The translations under genes and the position numbers were made by a program. A DNA stretch of 64,000 nt from Chitinophaga pinensis (GTDB lineage: Bacteria > Bacteroidota > Bacteroidia > Flavobacteriales_D > Crocinitomicaceae): positions 1 through 64,000 of the forward strand of contig CALPMT020000007.1 of assembly GCA_943324745.2 (NCBI GenBank). The letters run 5' to 3'. Within the stretch, counting starts at the first letter, position 1, and every line of letters begins with the position of its first letter. The notes under the pieces are model-generated. The model was not told the origin of the DNA. It searched no databases and was given only the letters and a program-made list of their open reading frames with translations. Below, piece by piece: positions 7,608 through 17,288 of the stretch.

Positions 7608-8696
7608 TTATTGTCGATTGTAAAATTGAATGCGTTCCCTTTCAATTTCTGCAATCAATTCAGATTCTGTAGGAAGGTACGGCATGTACTTGGAAGCGAA
7701 CAGTTGTTCCTTATCATTTAGAATGGAATATTTCGCGATGGTGTGATCCGTTTCTGTACAGAGTAATATTCCAATCGTCGGATTATCCGAAGCTTGTTTT
7801 TTGAGGTCGTCGTACATACGCACATACATGTCCAATTGACCGATATCTTGGTGGTTGAGTTTGGTTGTTTTTAATTCAATTATGACAAAACATTTGAGAA
7901 TATAGTTGTAGAACACCAAGTCTATAAAAAAGTCACTTGTTTCGGTGCGAATAAGTTGTTGTCGTTCTACAAAAGCATACCCTTTTCCAAGTTCGAGAAT
8001 GAATTTTTGTAGGTTGTCAATTAATGCTTTTTCTAATTCTTTTTCTGTATACCCTAGGTTGATTGGTAGGTTTAAAAATTCCAGTACCGCTGGATTTTTG
8101 ATGAATTCGAAAGAGTCATGTTGAAACTCTTGTGTGTTTTGTTTCATTTCATTTTGAACACTTTCTTTTTCGTGGGAGGAAAGTAAACGTTGGTAATACA
8201 ACGTTGAGATGTTTCGATCAAGTGTTCGTACAGACCAATTTTGTTCCGCAGCTTCTTTGAGGTACCATTGTTGAGCTTCTTTTGATTGAATTTTTAATAG
8301 TTGTCGTATATGTGTCCAAGATAGTTTTTGCAGGTGTAAAAAGTCATTACATATTGGGTTAAGTATTTGTTTTTGATTGTTTTGTAATTGGTCACTCACT
8401 GAGTGACCAATTGCGTTTGGATAAATAATATAGAACTGTCTGAAGTATTTAATATTTGTAGTAGAGAACCCTTTTCCAAATTCTTTGGTCAGTTCCTCTG
8501 AAATGTTTTTAATTATTTCTTTACCATAGATGGCTCTATCTTTACCATTTTGTTCCTCTTCTACAATGCGTTTTCCAATATTCCAATATGCTTCAACCAT
8601 TGCGGTGTTGACTGCGGAATAGGCTTTTTTACGTGCGTGTGCTAAAATTTCTTTAATTTCTAAAACGTAGTTTGGGTTAGAGTTTGTAAGTGTCAT
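7608..8696 (-). CDS. PDDEXK nuclease-domain protein, YhcG/DUF1016 family
   Basis: The 362-residue protein has the DUF1016 N-terminal helical domain (AYWNIGKRIVEEEQ, AIYGKEIIKNISEEL, FGKGFSTTNIKYFRQFY) and a C-terminal PD-(D/E)xK nuclease core: D259 in FFIDLVFY, E274-L-K276 in VIIELK and Q287 in IGQLDMYV. These proteins are widespread in bacteria, often near restriction systems or mobile DNA, with a presumed DNA-cleaving or repair role that is not well established. Here it lies alone, convergent with oxyR (9 nt between stops) and divergent from an MFS exporter. All catalytic residues are present. Confidence 0.9.
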   Translation of the reverse strand: MTLTNSNPNYVLEIKEILAHARKKAYSAVNTAMVEAYWNIGKRIVEEEQNGKDRAIYGKEIIKNISEELTKEFGKGFSTTNIKYFRQFYIIYPNAIGHSVSDQLQNNQKQILNPICNDFLHLQKLSWTHIRQLLKIQSKEAQQWYLKEAAEQNWSVRTLDRNISTLYYQRLLSSHEKESVQNEMKQNTQEFQHDSFEFIKNPAVLEFLNLPINLGYTEKELEKALIDNLQKFILELGKGYAFVERQQLIRTETSDFFIDLVFYNYILKCFVIIELKTTKLNHQDIGQLDMYVRMYDDLKKQASDNPTIGILLCTETDHTIAKYSILNDKEQLFASKYMPYLPTESELIAEIERERIQFYNRQ

Positions 8697-8778
8697 TTTA
8701 TTTATTTTGATGATTTATTAATCTAATTTACGATTAATTATTAATTTTTACAATTGTTTTAAATATTTATCTATTTTT

Positions 8779-9993
8779 ATGAAACAACCTAAGCCTATGT
8801 CTAAAACCCTTTTCCCGAAAAAACGCAATCTTTGGATAATCACTGGAATTACGGTCTTAAATGCGATTGGTTTAACAATCGTGTTACCAATTCTTCCGTT
8901 TTTATTGTCGGAGTATGTTGTAGAAAAACAGGTTGCAACCTACATGAGTGCCTTGGTTTCGGTGTTTGCGTTGTGTACATTTTTTGCTGCGCCGATTTTT
9001 GGTGCATTGAGTGATCGCTTTGGTCGCAAGCGCATATTAATTTTCAGTTTGATAGGTTCTGCGATAGGTTATTTCTTGCTCGGTATCGGTGGTGCTATTT
9101 GGGTATTGTTTCTAGGTCGCATTATTGACGGACTTACCGCTGGAAATCAAAGTACCTTATTTGCTTATATATCGGATAGTACCGAGGCGGCAGAGCGTGG
9201 AAAATGGTTCGGAATCTTGGGTGGCGCCATCGGATTAGGATTTATGATTGGTCCCGCGATAGGTGGAACACTCGGAGCATATTCGATTACCTTACCATTT
9301 TTCGTGACCGCGGGAATTACGCTTGTTTCGATAACGTGTGTGTTGCTATTGCTTCCAGAATCTTTGCCTGTTGAAAAACGAAGTACTCATTTCAACCTCA
9401 AAAGTTTTAATTTGTATCATCAATTCCGCGAAGTGTTTCAACTCAAACAAGCAAGAACCTTATTAATTATGGGTGGTTTTTTCTTTGTTGGATTGATTAT
9501 TTGGCAATTTAATACAAGTGTTTACTTAAAAGATGAGATGCATTGGGGAACCACGTTTATTGGTGCAGTTTTTATGACAGTAGGTGTGTGCGACATATTA
9601 TCGCGGGTAGTTCTTCTACCGTTATTATTGAAAAAATGGAGCGAAAAAACGCTTGGAGCGATTGGTTTATTGGGATTAAGTTTAGGTTTGGCCTGTTTGT
9701 TCGCTACCAGTTATTTCCCTTCTGTTTATTTGATTTTTAGTGCGGTAGCTTTGATTGTGTTAGGAGAAGGTTTGTTTGACCCTTCGTATAACTCTCAATT
9801 ATCGAATGCAGTAAGTGATACAAAACAAGGTTTACTACAAGGAACAAACCATAGTTTGCAAGCGCTTTATCGTGTTATTGTTCCAATCGGAGCTGCTGCT
9901 GTTTACACTATCAATCATGGAATTATTTTTGCGTTAGCAGCAATAATTTTATTGGTTGGATTGGTTTTGTATTTGCAGATTAAACATGAATAA
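8779..9993 (+). CDS. Major facilitator superfamily exporter, TetA-like
   Basis: A 404-residue inner-membrane transporter with twelve predicted helices. It carries MFS motif A (GALSDRFGRKRI, about residues 74-85), the helix-4 signature GRIIDGLTAGN and the antiporter motif C-like stretch GLGFMIGPAIGG in helix 5, which is typical of proton-driven drug exporters of the TetA/multidrug type. The substrate cannot be told from sequence. A possible alternative start lies at Met7. It ends in a strong hairpin terminator and stands alone; no regulator of TetR or MarR type is adjacent. Confidence 0.88.
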   Translation: MKQPKPMSKTLFPKKRNLWIITGITVLNAIGLTIVLPILPFLLSEYVVEKQVATYMSALVSVFALCTFFAAPIFGALSDRFGRKRILIFSLIGSAIGYFLLGIGGAIWVLFLGRIIDGLTAGNQSTLFAYISDSTEAAERGKWFGILGGAIGLGFMIGPAIGGTLGAYSITLPFFVTAGITLVSITCVLLLLPESLPVEKRSTHFNLKSFNLYHQFREVFQLKQARTLLIMGGFFFVGLIIWQFNTSVYLKDEMHWGTTFIGAVFMTVGVCDILSRVVLLPLLLKKWSEKTLGAIGLLGLSLGLACLFATSYFPSVYLIFSAVALIVLGEGLFDPSYNSQLSNAVSDTKQGLLQGTNHSLQALYRVIVPIGAAAVYTINHGIIFALAAIILLVGLVLYLQIKHE

Positions 9994-9995
9994 AA

Positions 9996-10030
9996 CACAA
10001 ATGGGCGAAACATATTTTCGCCCATTTGTG
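9996..10030. terminator. Bidirectional terminator
   Basis: CACAAATGGGCGAAA pairs perfectly with TTTCGCCCATTTGTG (15-bp arms, 5-nt loop). It lies 3 nt after the MFS stop codon and 39 nt beyond the stop of the convergent DnaJ-domain gene; the minus-strand side is followed by TTTTATT. Confidence 0.85.
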
Positions 10031-10068
10031 TTAATTCATAAATTATAATTCATCATTCATAATCCGTT

Positions 10069-10839
10069 TTACATTCCGCGACTTTTCTTAACCGTTTCGT
10101 AAGCTTCTTGAATTTTTTGGAATTTCTCTTTTGCACCGTGTTGGTATTCTTCTCCTAAAGAAGCGACTTTGTCTGGGTGGTAACGTATCGCTAATTGACG
10201 GTAGGCTTTTTTCACTTCTTCGTCAGTAGCAGTTGGTTCGATGCCAAGTACCGCATAATCCGAATTTACATCGCGGTAGAACATGTTTTTAACCGTTCTG
10301 AAATCCGCATGTTGGATTCCCAATAGCGTTGCTATACGTTCCAATAAGGTGATTTCGATATCTGCTACATTTCCATCCGCTTTTGCGATTCCAAATAGGT
10401 AGTGTAACAATTGAATACGCACCTCTTCTTGCGTACGCATGCGAATGTCTTGACAAATTCGTTCTAATGGAATATCGTTGGAATCTAAAAATTGTTTTAG
10501 TGTTTGTAGGTGTTGTACCGAAAAATCTGGTCCAAATTGTTGTGCAAAAAAGGATTTTACATACGATAATTCTGCTTTTACGACTTTACCATCGGCACGC
10601 ATTACAGCTGCAGACAGGGCGATTAACATGGTTGGGAAATCATTTGTAGAAGTACGTTGTTGGTAGAAACCAAAGATATCGTCAGTCGAAAACCCGCTGC
10701 CTCCATTTCCTTGCGCTCCACCGTTTGCTTTCATTTTTTGGTAGTTGTCGACCAATGAGCCTATTGAAAAACCAATGATTGCTCCGATGAAACTTTTAGT
10801 AAGCAGGAAACCTCCAACGGCGAAAATAATTTTAAACAA
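10069..10839 (-). CDS. DjlA-like membrane-anchored co-chaperone (TerB + DnaJ domains)
   Basis: The 256-residue protein starts with a hydrophobic, Gly-rich anchor (residues 1-31), then a glycine-rich linker, a TerB-type helical domain (about 65-185) with its repeated acidic motifs [11 protein letters not shown] and [11 protein letters not shown], and a C-terminal J domain (about 193-256) with the essential HPD at 221-223. The architecture is that of DjlA, a co-chaperone that stimulates DnaK at the membrane. It is followed upstream by htpG on the same strand but separated by a terminator, so it probably has its own promoter. Assignment is strong; partner proteins are unknown. Confidence 0.9.
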   Translation of the reverse strand: MFKIIFAVGGFLLTKSFIGAIIGFSIGSLVDNYQKMKANGGAQGNGGSGFSTDDIFGFYQQRTSTNDFPTMLIALSAAVMRADGKVVKAELSYVKSFFAQQFGPDFSVQHLQTLKQFLDSNDIPLERICQDIRMRTQEEVRIQLLHYLFGIAKADGNVADIEITLLERIATLLGIQHADFRTVKNMFYRDVNSDYAVLGIEPTATDEEVKKAYRQLAIRYHPDKVASLGEEYQHGAKEKFQKIQEAYETVKKSRGM

Positions 10840-10867
10840 AATCGTATGTTTTAATGGTAAATAAAAA

Positions 10868-10923
10868 ATCCCCTGTATGCTTTAGAGACGTAATGCATTG
10901 CGTCTCTAAAGCATACAGGGGAT
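10868..10923 (-). terminator. Long-stem terminator of htpG
   Basis: ATCCCCTGTATGCTTTAGAG and its continuation ACG pair perfectly with the downstream arm (23 bp, loop TAATGCATTG). On the minus strand it is followed by TTTTTTATTT. It lies 18 nt past the htpG stop. The tip GAGACG-AATGC-TTGCGTCTC resembles the terminator at 5271-5315. Confidence 0.9.
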
Positions 10924-10940
10924 AAAAGTATTAAGATTTA

Positions 10941-12827
10941 TTATACTAATTCAATCGAACGCTCAATAAATTTATTTAAATCAGCACCTTTTAACAATCC
11001 TTGTGAAAGCAATGCTAAATCCGCTAATTGTTTTGCTTTATCTGCACGTACGCCATCTTCAGCAGTTAATAATTCACTCACTTTAGGGTGGTTACTATTC
11101 ACAACTAATTGGTACATTTCTGGGAAAGCCCCCATGAAACCACCTCCACCAGTACGTTGTTGCTCCATCATACGACGGATAAACTCTGGTTGTGTGATGA
11201 TGATTGGTGCTTCCGAAGAACTCATGCTTTCAAATTCAACGCGGAATTTATCTTTGTTTACTGAACCTTCAAAAACTGGTTTCAATTTTTCTTCGTCTTC
11301 TTTTGTCAATACAGAAGGAATTTCTTCTGATTTTTTGATCAATTTATCCAACGTATCTGCATCTACACGCGCAAATGTTACGTTCTCGTGAGACATTTCC
11401 ATTTTTTGAACCCAATGTGGAACTAATGGTCCGTCTAATACAACGACATCGTATCCTCTGTCTTTTGCAGCTTTTACGAATCCGTATTGTGCATCTGCAT
11501 CGTGTGTGTAAAGCGCAACAATTTTGTTGTCTTTGTCTGTTTGCAACGGTTTGATTTTCTCGATGTATTCTTCGATCGTATTGTACGTTCCGTCCGTAGA
11601 TTTTAATAAAGAAAACGATTTAGATTTTTCTGCGAATTTATCGTCTGATAATGTTCCGTATTCAACGAATAATTTCAAATCATCCCATTTAGCTTCGAAG
11701 TCAGCGCGGTCTTTTTTGTACATTTCTGCTAATTTGTCCGCTACTTTTTTCGTGATATGTGCAGAAATTTTCTTCACATTACCATCACTTTGTAAGTAAG
11801 AACGAGAAACGTTTAATGGAATATCTGGAGAATCAATCACACCATGTAATAAGGTCAAGAATTCAGGTACGATTTCAGCAACGCTATCCGTAATGAACAC
11901 TTGGTTGGAGTATAAATTGATTTTGTTGCGTTGAATTTCCACATTCTCCTTAATTTTTGGGAAATAAAGAATCCCTGTTAAGTTGAATGGGTAATCTACG
12001 TTTAAGTGAATATGAAACAATGGTTCTTCAAAAGACATTGGGTATAATTCACGGTAGAACGTTTTATAATCCTCGTCTTTTAGGTCGATTGGTGCTTTTG
12101 TCCATGCTGGCGCAGGGTTATTCACCTGGTTAGGGATTTCGATAGAAACGCGTTTGATTTTATCGTTTTCGTCTTTTTCCCCTTCTGGAGAATCGATGTA
12201 ATCTGTTTTAGTTCCGAAGATTACTGGAATTGGTAAGAATTTACAGTATTTATCAAGGATACCTTGGATACGTGCTTTTTCTAAAAATTCAATAGATTCT
12301 TCGGTGATATATAATACGATATCTGTACCTCTTTCTGCTTTTTCAATGTCTGTAATGGTGAATTCAGTAGTACCATTACTTTCCCATTGAACCGCTTGAG
12401 ATCCTTCGTGACGAGATAATGTTTTGATTTGCACCTTTTCAGCAACCATGAACGCAGAGTAGAATCCAAGTCCGAAGTGACCAATAATGTTTTCAGCGCC
12501 TTCTTTTCCTTCGTATTGTTTTACGAATTCTTCTGCACCTGAAAATGCAATTTGATTGATGTATTTATCGATTTCATCTCCTGTCATACCGATACCACGA
12601 TCGCTGATAGTTAATGTTTTCGCTTCTTTATCTAAGATGACATTTACTTCAAGGTTACCTAAATCGCCTTTAAATTCACCTGTTGATGTAAGAACTTTTA
12701 ATTTTTGTGACGCATCCACTGCATTGGAAACTAATTCTCTCAAGAAGATTTCGTGATCCGAATACAAGAATTTTTTAATGATTGGAAAGATATTTTCCGT
12801 TGATACATTAATTTGACCTGTTCTCAT
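10941..12827 (-). CDS. htpG: Molecular chaperone HtpG (Hsp90)
   Basis: Bacterial Hsp90, an ATP-dependent dimeric cytosolic chaperone. The 628-residue protein has the GHKL ATPase domain with HEIFLRELVSNAVDASQK (Asn in the N box), LTISDRGIGM (G1 box) and IGHFGLGFYSAFMV, then the middle domain with the catalytic-loop stretch RSYLQSDGNVKKI, and a C-terminal dimerisation domain. Length is normal (E. coli 624). The start at MRTGQINVSTENIFPI gives the canonical N-terminus. It has its own long-stem terminator. Confidence 0.98.
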   Translation of the reverse strand: MRTGQINVSTENIFPIIKKFLYSDHEIFLRELVSNAVDASQKLKVLTSTGEFKGDLGNLEVNVILDKEAKTLTISDRGIGMTGDEIDKYINQIAFSGAEEFVKQYEGKEGAENIIGHFGLGFYSAFMVAEKVQIKTLSRHEGSQAVQWESNGTTEFTITDIEKAERGTDIVLYITEESIEFLEKARIQGILDKYCKFLPIPVIFGTKTDYIDSPEGEKDENDKIKRVSIEIPNQVNNPAPAWTKAPIDLKDEDYKTFYRELYPMSFEEPLFHIHLNVDYPFNLTGILYFPKIKENVEIQRNKINLYSNQVFITDSVAEIVPEFLTLLHGVIDSPDIPLNVSRSYLQSDGNVKKISAHITKKVADKLAEMYKKDRADFEAKWDDLKLFVEYGTLSDDKFAEKSKSFSLLKSTDGTYNTIEEYIEKIKPLQTDKDNKIVALYTHDADAQYGFVKAAKDRGYDVVVLDGPLVPHWVQKMEMSHENVTFARVDADTLDKLIKKSEEIPSVLTKEDEEKLKPVFEGSVNKDKFRVEFESMSSSEAPIIITQPEFIRRMMEQQRTGGGGFMGAFPEMYQLVVNSNHPKVSELLTAEDGVRADKAKQLADLALLSQGLLKGADLNKFIERSIELV

Positions 12828-12999
12828 AGTTTTTATTTTTTTTAGAATTTAAACTGATATGCTAGGGAATTGTCAATGATTGTGCCAAGGGAGAGGAAGT
12901 GACAAAATGACATTTTAGAAGGAAGGTTTGTTTAACCATTGAGACATTAAGGCATTATGGAAGGCTTGTTTGTGGGGGGAGGAGGCAAATTGAGGGGAT

Positions 13000-13735
13000 G
13001 TTTTTTTTTTACACGGAGGAAAGGAGGGCACTAAGGACACGGAGGTTTTTGAGGCGCTTTGCTTTTGGGGGTTGGGGTTTACCATTAAGAAGTTAAGAAG
13101 TTGAGGGATTGGTTGGAGGGGGTGAGAGAATTGAGAGACCTGCGGTCTTTTGAGGAGGTTGGAGTAGACACATTTAAGGGGGTTGTATTTTTTGTTACAC
13201 GGAGGAAAGGAGAACACGGAGGACACGGAGGTTTTTGAGGCGCTTTGCTTTTGGGGGTTGGGGTTTACCATTAAGAAGTTAAGAAGTTGAGGGATTGGTT
13301 GGAGGGGGGGAGAGAATTGAGAGACCTGCGGTCTTTTTAGGAGGAGGGGGATAAGGGTACGATGGGGAAATAAGAGAAGGAGGACGTGGTCAATTTTATG
13401 GGGTTGTATTTTTTGTTACACGGAGGAAAGGAGAGCACGGAGGACACGGTGGTTTTTGAGGCGCTTTGCTTTTTTTTTGGGGGTACCATTAAGAAGTTGA
13501 GGGAATGGTTGGAGGGGAGGGGAATTGAGAGACCTGCGGTCTTTTTAGGGGGTGGTGTAGACAAATTTAAGGGGTTGTATTTTTTGTTTCACGGAGGAAA
13601 GGAGAACACGGAGGACACGGAGGTTTTTGAGGCGCTTTGCTTTTGAGGGGTAGGGTTTACCATTAAGAAGTTGAGGGAATGGCTGGAGGGGAGGGGGATT
13701 GAGTGACCTGCGGTCTTTTTAGGAGGGGGGTGTGT
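13000..13735. repeat. Tandem long-repeat array, four G-rich units
   Basis: Four diverged units are anchored by ACACGGAGGAAAGGAG at 13011, 13196, 13417 and (TTTCACGG form) 13587, giving spacings of about 170-220 bp. Each unit has the same order: T-tract, clustered CGGAG/CACGGAGG, GAGGCGCTTTGCTTTT, ACCATTAAGAAGTTGAGGG, then the hairpin AGACCTGCGGTCTTTT. The plus strand is strongly G and purine rich. Open frames inside are low-complexity and not credible genes. A related array lies on the other side of the aminopeptidase gene. Confidence 0.85.
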
Positions 13736-13943
13736 TTTAGGATGGAAGAATGGCGATTAGTTTTTATGATTTTCTATTTCAATGTTTGTAGTAAAACTGT
13801 AAAAGTTTAAATTTCAACTCGAAAAGTTTGGATTAAAAGCGCATTAGTATGACTTTATCATCTTATTTATTTATTTTCGTTTAATCAAAAAACTTTTTGT
13901 GTAGTTGATTAAGTACCTAATTTCATTTTAATAAAAATATTCC

Positions 13944-16367
13944 ATGGTTTCATTTCGAGTTATCTTTTTTTTATTCTTTTTTCTGTTAAGTAATGCAACT
14001 GTATTTGCGCAGTGCACCAGCGTAACGCATTTGTTTGACCCAGTATCTATTCCGAGAGAGCATAATATTGATGTTGAACACATGAAATTAGCTGTTTCAT
14101 TTGTGCCTGAACAAGGATTAGTGAAAGGTGAGGTAACCCATTATTTTACGCCATTGCGCGATAAAGTGGATTCTATTTATTTTGATGGGATAGATATACG
14201 TATTCAAGAAGCTCGTTTAAATGGTCAGCCAATTACGTTTCGCAATGACAAGACAGGAATTACTTTTTTTACAGGAAAAACATTGACCTGGGGTTCGAAA
14301 GATAGTTTGACAATTAAATATGAGGCAAATCCTAAAAAAGGGCTCTATTTTATTGGGTGGAACGATCCAAACAATCTTTCACGAAAGCAAATCTGGACAC
14401 AAGGACAAGCGTTTGATAATCGCTATTGGATTCCATGTTTTGATTTAGCGAATGACAAGTTGATTACGGAAGTTATTGTAAATTTCAATAGTGATTATAA
14501 AGTTTTGTCGAATGGGCGTAAACTATCCGAAAAAATAAATGCAGATCGAACAACCACCTGGAATTATAAAATGGATCATTCACATCCAACTTATTTGTTG
14601 ATGTTAGGAATTGGTAAATACGATATTTTGGAAACGAAATCTTTGTCTGGTGTACCGATGAAGCTTTATTACTATCCGGAATGGAAAAATCGCGTGGATT
14701 TAACCTATAAGTATATGGGTAAGATTTTTGACTTTTTAGAGCAAGAAATTGGAGTTCCGTATGCCTGGGAATCCTATGCACAAATTCCGGTGCAAGATTT
14801 TATGTATGGAGCCATGGAAAATACAACGGCAACTATTTTTGGAGACTTTTTACATGTCGATTCACGAAGCTATAATGACAAAAATTATGTATCTGTCAAT
14901 GCACATGAATTAGCACATCAATGGTTTGGAGATTTAGTGACTGCACGAACAGTAACACATCTTTGGTTGCAAGAAAGTTTTGCGACACATTACAACCAGT
15001 TGGCGGAACAAGTTTGTTTTGGTCAAGATCATTTTGATTGGGAACGTTTAAAAGCGTGTAATTCAGCTTTGTCTATTACGAATAAAAAACCGTTAGCAAC
15101 TTCGAATATACCGGTTGAATTAGTATATCAAAAAGGTTCGCAAGTACTTGAAATGTTAAAACATGTGATTGGAAGGAAAGCATTTAACAGAGGGATTAAA
15201 CGCTATTTAACGGATCATAAATACGCAAATGTTGATTCCGAAGATTTATTAGATGCTTTTCACGATGAATTAGGATTGACGCTCAATTGGTTTTGGGATC
15301 AATGGATTTATCGCGAAGGAGAACCTGCGTATAACGTAGTATACGCTGACTTGGTAGGTGCCGATAAAAAGCGATTTACGGAATTTGTTGTTACACAAAC
15401 GCATACCATAAATGAGCAAATTGGACTTTTTAAAATGCCCATTGAATTTGAGGTGCACTATACCGATGGAACCAGCGATAAAGTGACGGAATGGATCGAA
15501 AAGCAACGACATGTTGTACGTGTTTCGAATGCTAAGAATAAGAAGATTGCTTTTGTCTTGTTTGACCCAAATAATCGTGTATTGAAAACTGTAACTTTCG
15601 ACAGAAGTTTTGAAGAACTTAAAGCTCAGGCCTTGAAAGCGACAAATATGTTGGATCGTTATGAAGCTTTACTTGCACTTAAAAATTTCCCGATAGCTAA
15701 GAAAATCAGTCTATTCGAAGAAGTATACAATGCCAATACTTTTTATGTGATTAAAGGGGAGGTTCTAAGTCAATTACAGGCTGATACTTCTGCACGCGTG
15801 CTTCAATTGATTAAAAAAGGACTATCGGACAATGATATCAAACTTCGCAAAGAGATTGTTAAAAACACGAAGAAAATACATCCAAGTTTAGAGGGGGATT
15901 ATAAGGCTCTTTTGAAAGATTCTTCCTATCTATTAATTGCTAGTACGTTAGATGTTTTAGCACAAAACTTTCCTAAAAATACGCTTGAATATTTAGAGCT
16001 TACCAAAGATGTAGAAGGTACTCATGGAAGAAACGTACGCGCGAAATGGTTACGAATAGCCTATGCATATACAAAAGATGCGTCTTATCTTACCCAGTTG
16101 GTTAATTATACATCCATTTCCTATGAGTTTTTAACGCGTACCAATGCCATGAATGTATTGCGTCGTCTCAATTATTGCAATGAAGTGCTTGTCGATAATT
16201 GTATCAATGGTGTGTTAAATAAGAACGGAAAATTATCGGAAGCCTCTTTAGAAGCCTTAAAGTATTTTTATGCGATTGAAGACAACAAGAAGTTGATTAA
16301 GCAAAAGATTGAAACTTTTCAAGGGGAAAGTTTTTATAAAGTGATGCTAGAAAAAGTATTGATTTAG
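13944..16367 (+). CDS. Secreted M1-family zinc aminopeptidase
   Basis: An 807-residue zinc metallopeptidase with an N-terminal signal peptide (about residues 1-22, cut before CTSVTHL). It has the M1 exopeptidase motif GAMEN at 289-293, the zinc motif HELAH with H321, E322 (catalytic) and H325, and the third ligand E344 in WLQESFATHYN. The N-terminal beta domain and the C-terminal helical, HEAT-like domain are present, so it is full length. It would trim amino acids from the N-termini of peptides in the periplasm or outside the cell. It stands alone between two related tandem-repeat arrays. Confidence 0.95.
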   Translation: MVSFRVIFFLFFFLLSNATVFAQCTSVTHLFDPVSIPREHNIDVEHMKLAVSFVPEQGLVKGEVTHYFTPLRDKVDSIYFDGIDIRIQEARLNGQPITFRNDKTGITFFTGKTLTWGSKDSLTIKYEANPKKGLYFIGWNDPNNLSRKQIWTQGQAFDNRYWIPCFDLANDKLITEVIVNFNSDYKVLSNGRKLSEKINADRTTTWNYKMDHSHPTYLLMLGIGKYDILETKSLSGVPMKLYYYPEWKNRVDLTYKYMGKIFDFLEQEIGVPYAWESYAQIPVQDFMYGAMENTTATIFGDFLHVDSRSYNDKNYVSVNAHELAHQWFGDLVTARTVTHLWLQESFATHYNQLAEQVCFGQDHFDWERLKACNSALSITNKKPLATSNIPVELVYQKGSQVLEMLKHVIGRKAFNRGIKRYLTDHKYANVDSEDLLDAFHDELGLTLNWFWDQWIYREGEPAYNVVYADLVGADKKRFTEFVVTQTHTINEQIGLFKMPIEFEVHYTDGTSDKVTEWIEKQRHVVRVSNAKNKKIAFVLFDPNNRVLKTVTFDRSFEELKAQALKATNMLDRYEALLALKNFPIAKKISLFEEVYNANTFYVIKGEVLSQLQADTSARVLQLIKKGLSDNDIKLRKEIVKNTKKIHPSLEGDYKALLKDSSYLLIASTLDVLAQNFPKNTLEYLELTKDVEGTHGRNVRAKWLRIAYAYTKDASYLTQLVNYTSISYEFLTRTNAMNVLRRLNYCNEVLVDNCINGVLNKNGKLSEASLEALKYFYAIEDNKKLIKQKIETFQGESFYKVMLEKVLI

Positions 16368-16403
16368 GTCTCAAAGGCATGTTGTTTTCAAAATACGTGG
16401 TTA

Positions 16404-17246
16404 ACGTGTAAAGGAAGTGGAGAAATCTTTCTATGAAAATGTTGCGATCTAGGAAAACGTGGAGTGCTTTGTATTTGAATAAATGGGAGAGGGTGTATCA
16501 CAGAGGACTCGGAGACACGGAGACCACGGAGTAGTGGTGGGGATATTCTCTTAAGAAATTGAGGATTATTTTGGATAAGGGAGACCTACGGTCTATGGAG
16601 TAAGAATAGAGGCGTGTAAAGGAAGTGGAAATTTCTTTAATATGAAAATGATGCTATCTAGGAAAACGTGGAGTGCTTTGTATTTGAATAAATGGGAGAG
16701 GGTTTATCACAGAGGACTCGGAGACACGGAGGTCACGGAGTATTGGTGGGTTTATTCTGTTAAGAAATTGAGGATTGTTTTGGATAAGGAGGGACCTACG
16801 GTCTATGGAGCAAGAATTGAGACGTGTAAAGGAAATGGAAATTTCTTTATATGAAAATGATGCTATCTAGGAAAACGTGGAGTGCTTTGTGTTTGAATAA
16901 ATGTGAGAAGGTGTATCACAGAGGACTCGGAGACACGGAGGCCACGGAGTAGTGGTGGTGATATTCTCTTAAGAAATTGAGGATTGTTTTGGATAAGGAG
17001 AGACCTATGGTCTATGGAGTAAGAATCGAGACGTGTAAAGGAAATGGAGATTTCTTTATATGAAAATAGAACGTGTAAAGAAAATCGAAAAATCTTTACA
17101 TGAAAATAAAACGTGTAAAAAGAAAATTGAAATATCTTTACATGAAAACAAAACGTGTAAATAAAATCAAGAAATCTTTACATGAAAAAAGAACGTGATA
17201 AGCAAAATCAAAAATCTACACATGACTTATAAATTGGAAACCAACT
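16404..17246. repeat. Second tandem array: three 208-210 bp units plus short palindromic units
   Basis: Long units begin at 16404, 16612 and 16822 with ACGTGTAAAGGAA, contain TATCACAGAGGACTCGGAG, CTTAAGAAATTGAGGAT and AGACCTACGGTCT, and are about 90 percent alike by eye. From 17031 the long unit is cut back to its first 40 bp, and five such short units follow (17031, 17071, 17111, 17153, 17193). Each short unit has TGTAAAG and CTTTACA arms forming a weak hairpin. The region 17071-17246 is duplicated at 18955-19128. Confidence 0.85.
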
Positions 17247-17288
17247 GTTTTTGTATATATTTACACCTTAATTTTTAATCATTTAACA

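Noticed and set aside
12915-13646. Open frames with repeated peptide text in the first repeat array
   Set aside because: They are translations of tandem, G-rich DNA repeats with no start signals; unit length is not a multiple of three across copies.
16642-16854. 70-codon frame inside the second repeat array
   Set aside because: It exactly covers one repeat unit and is interrupted in the other units.
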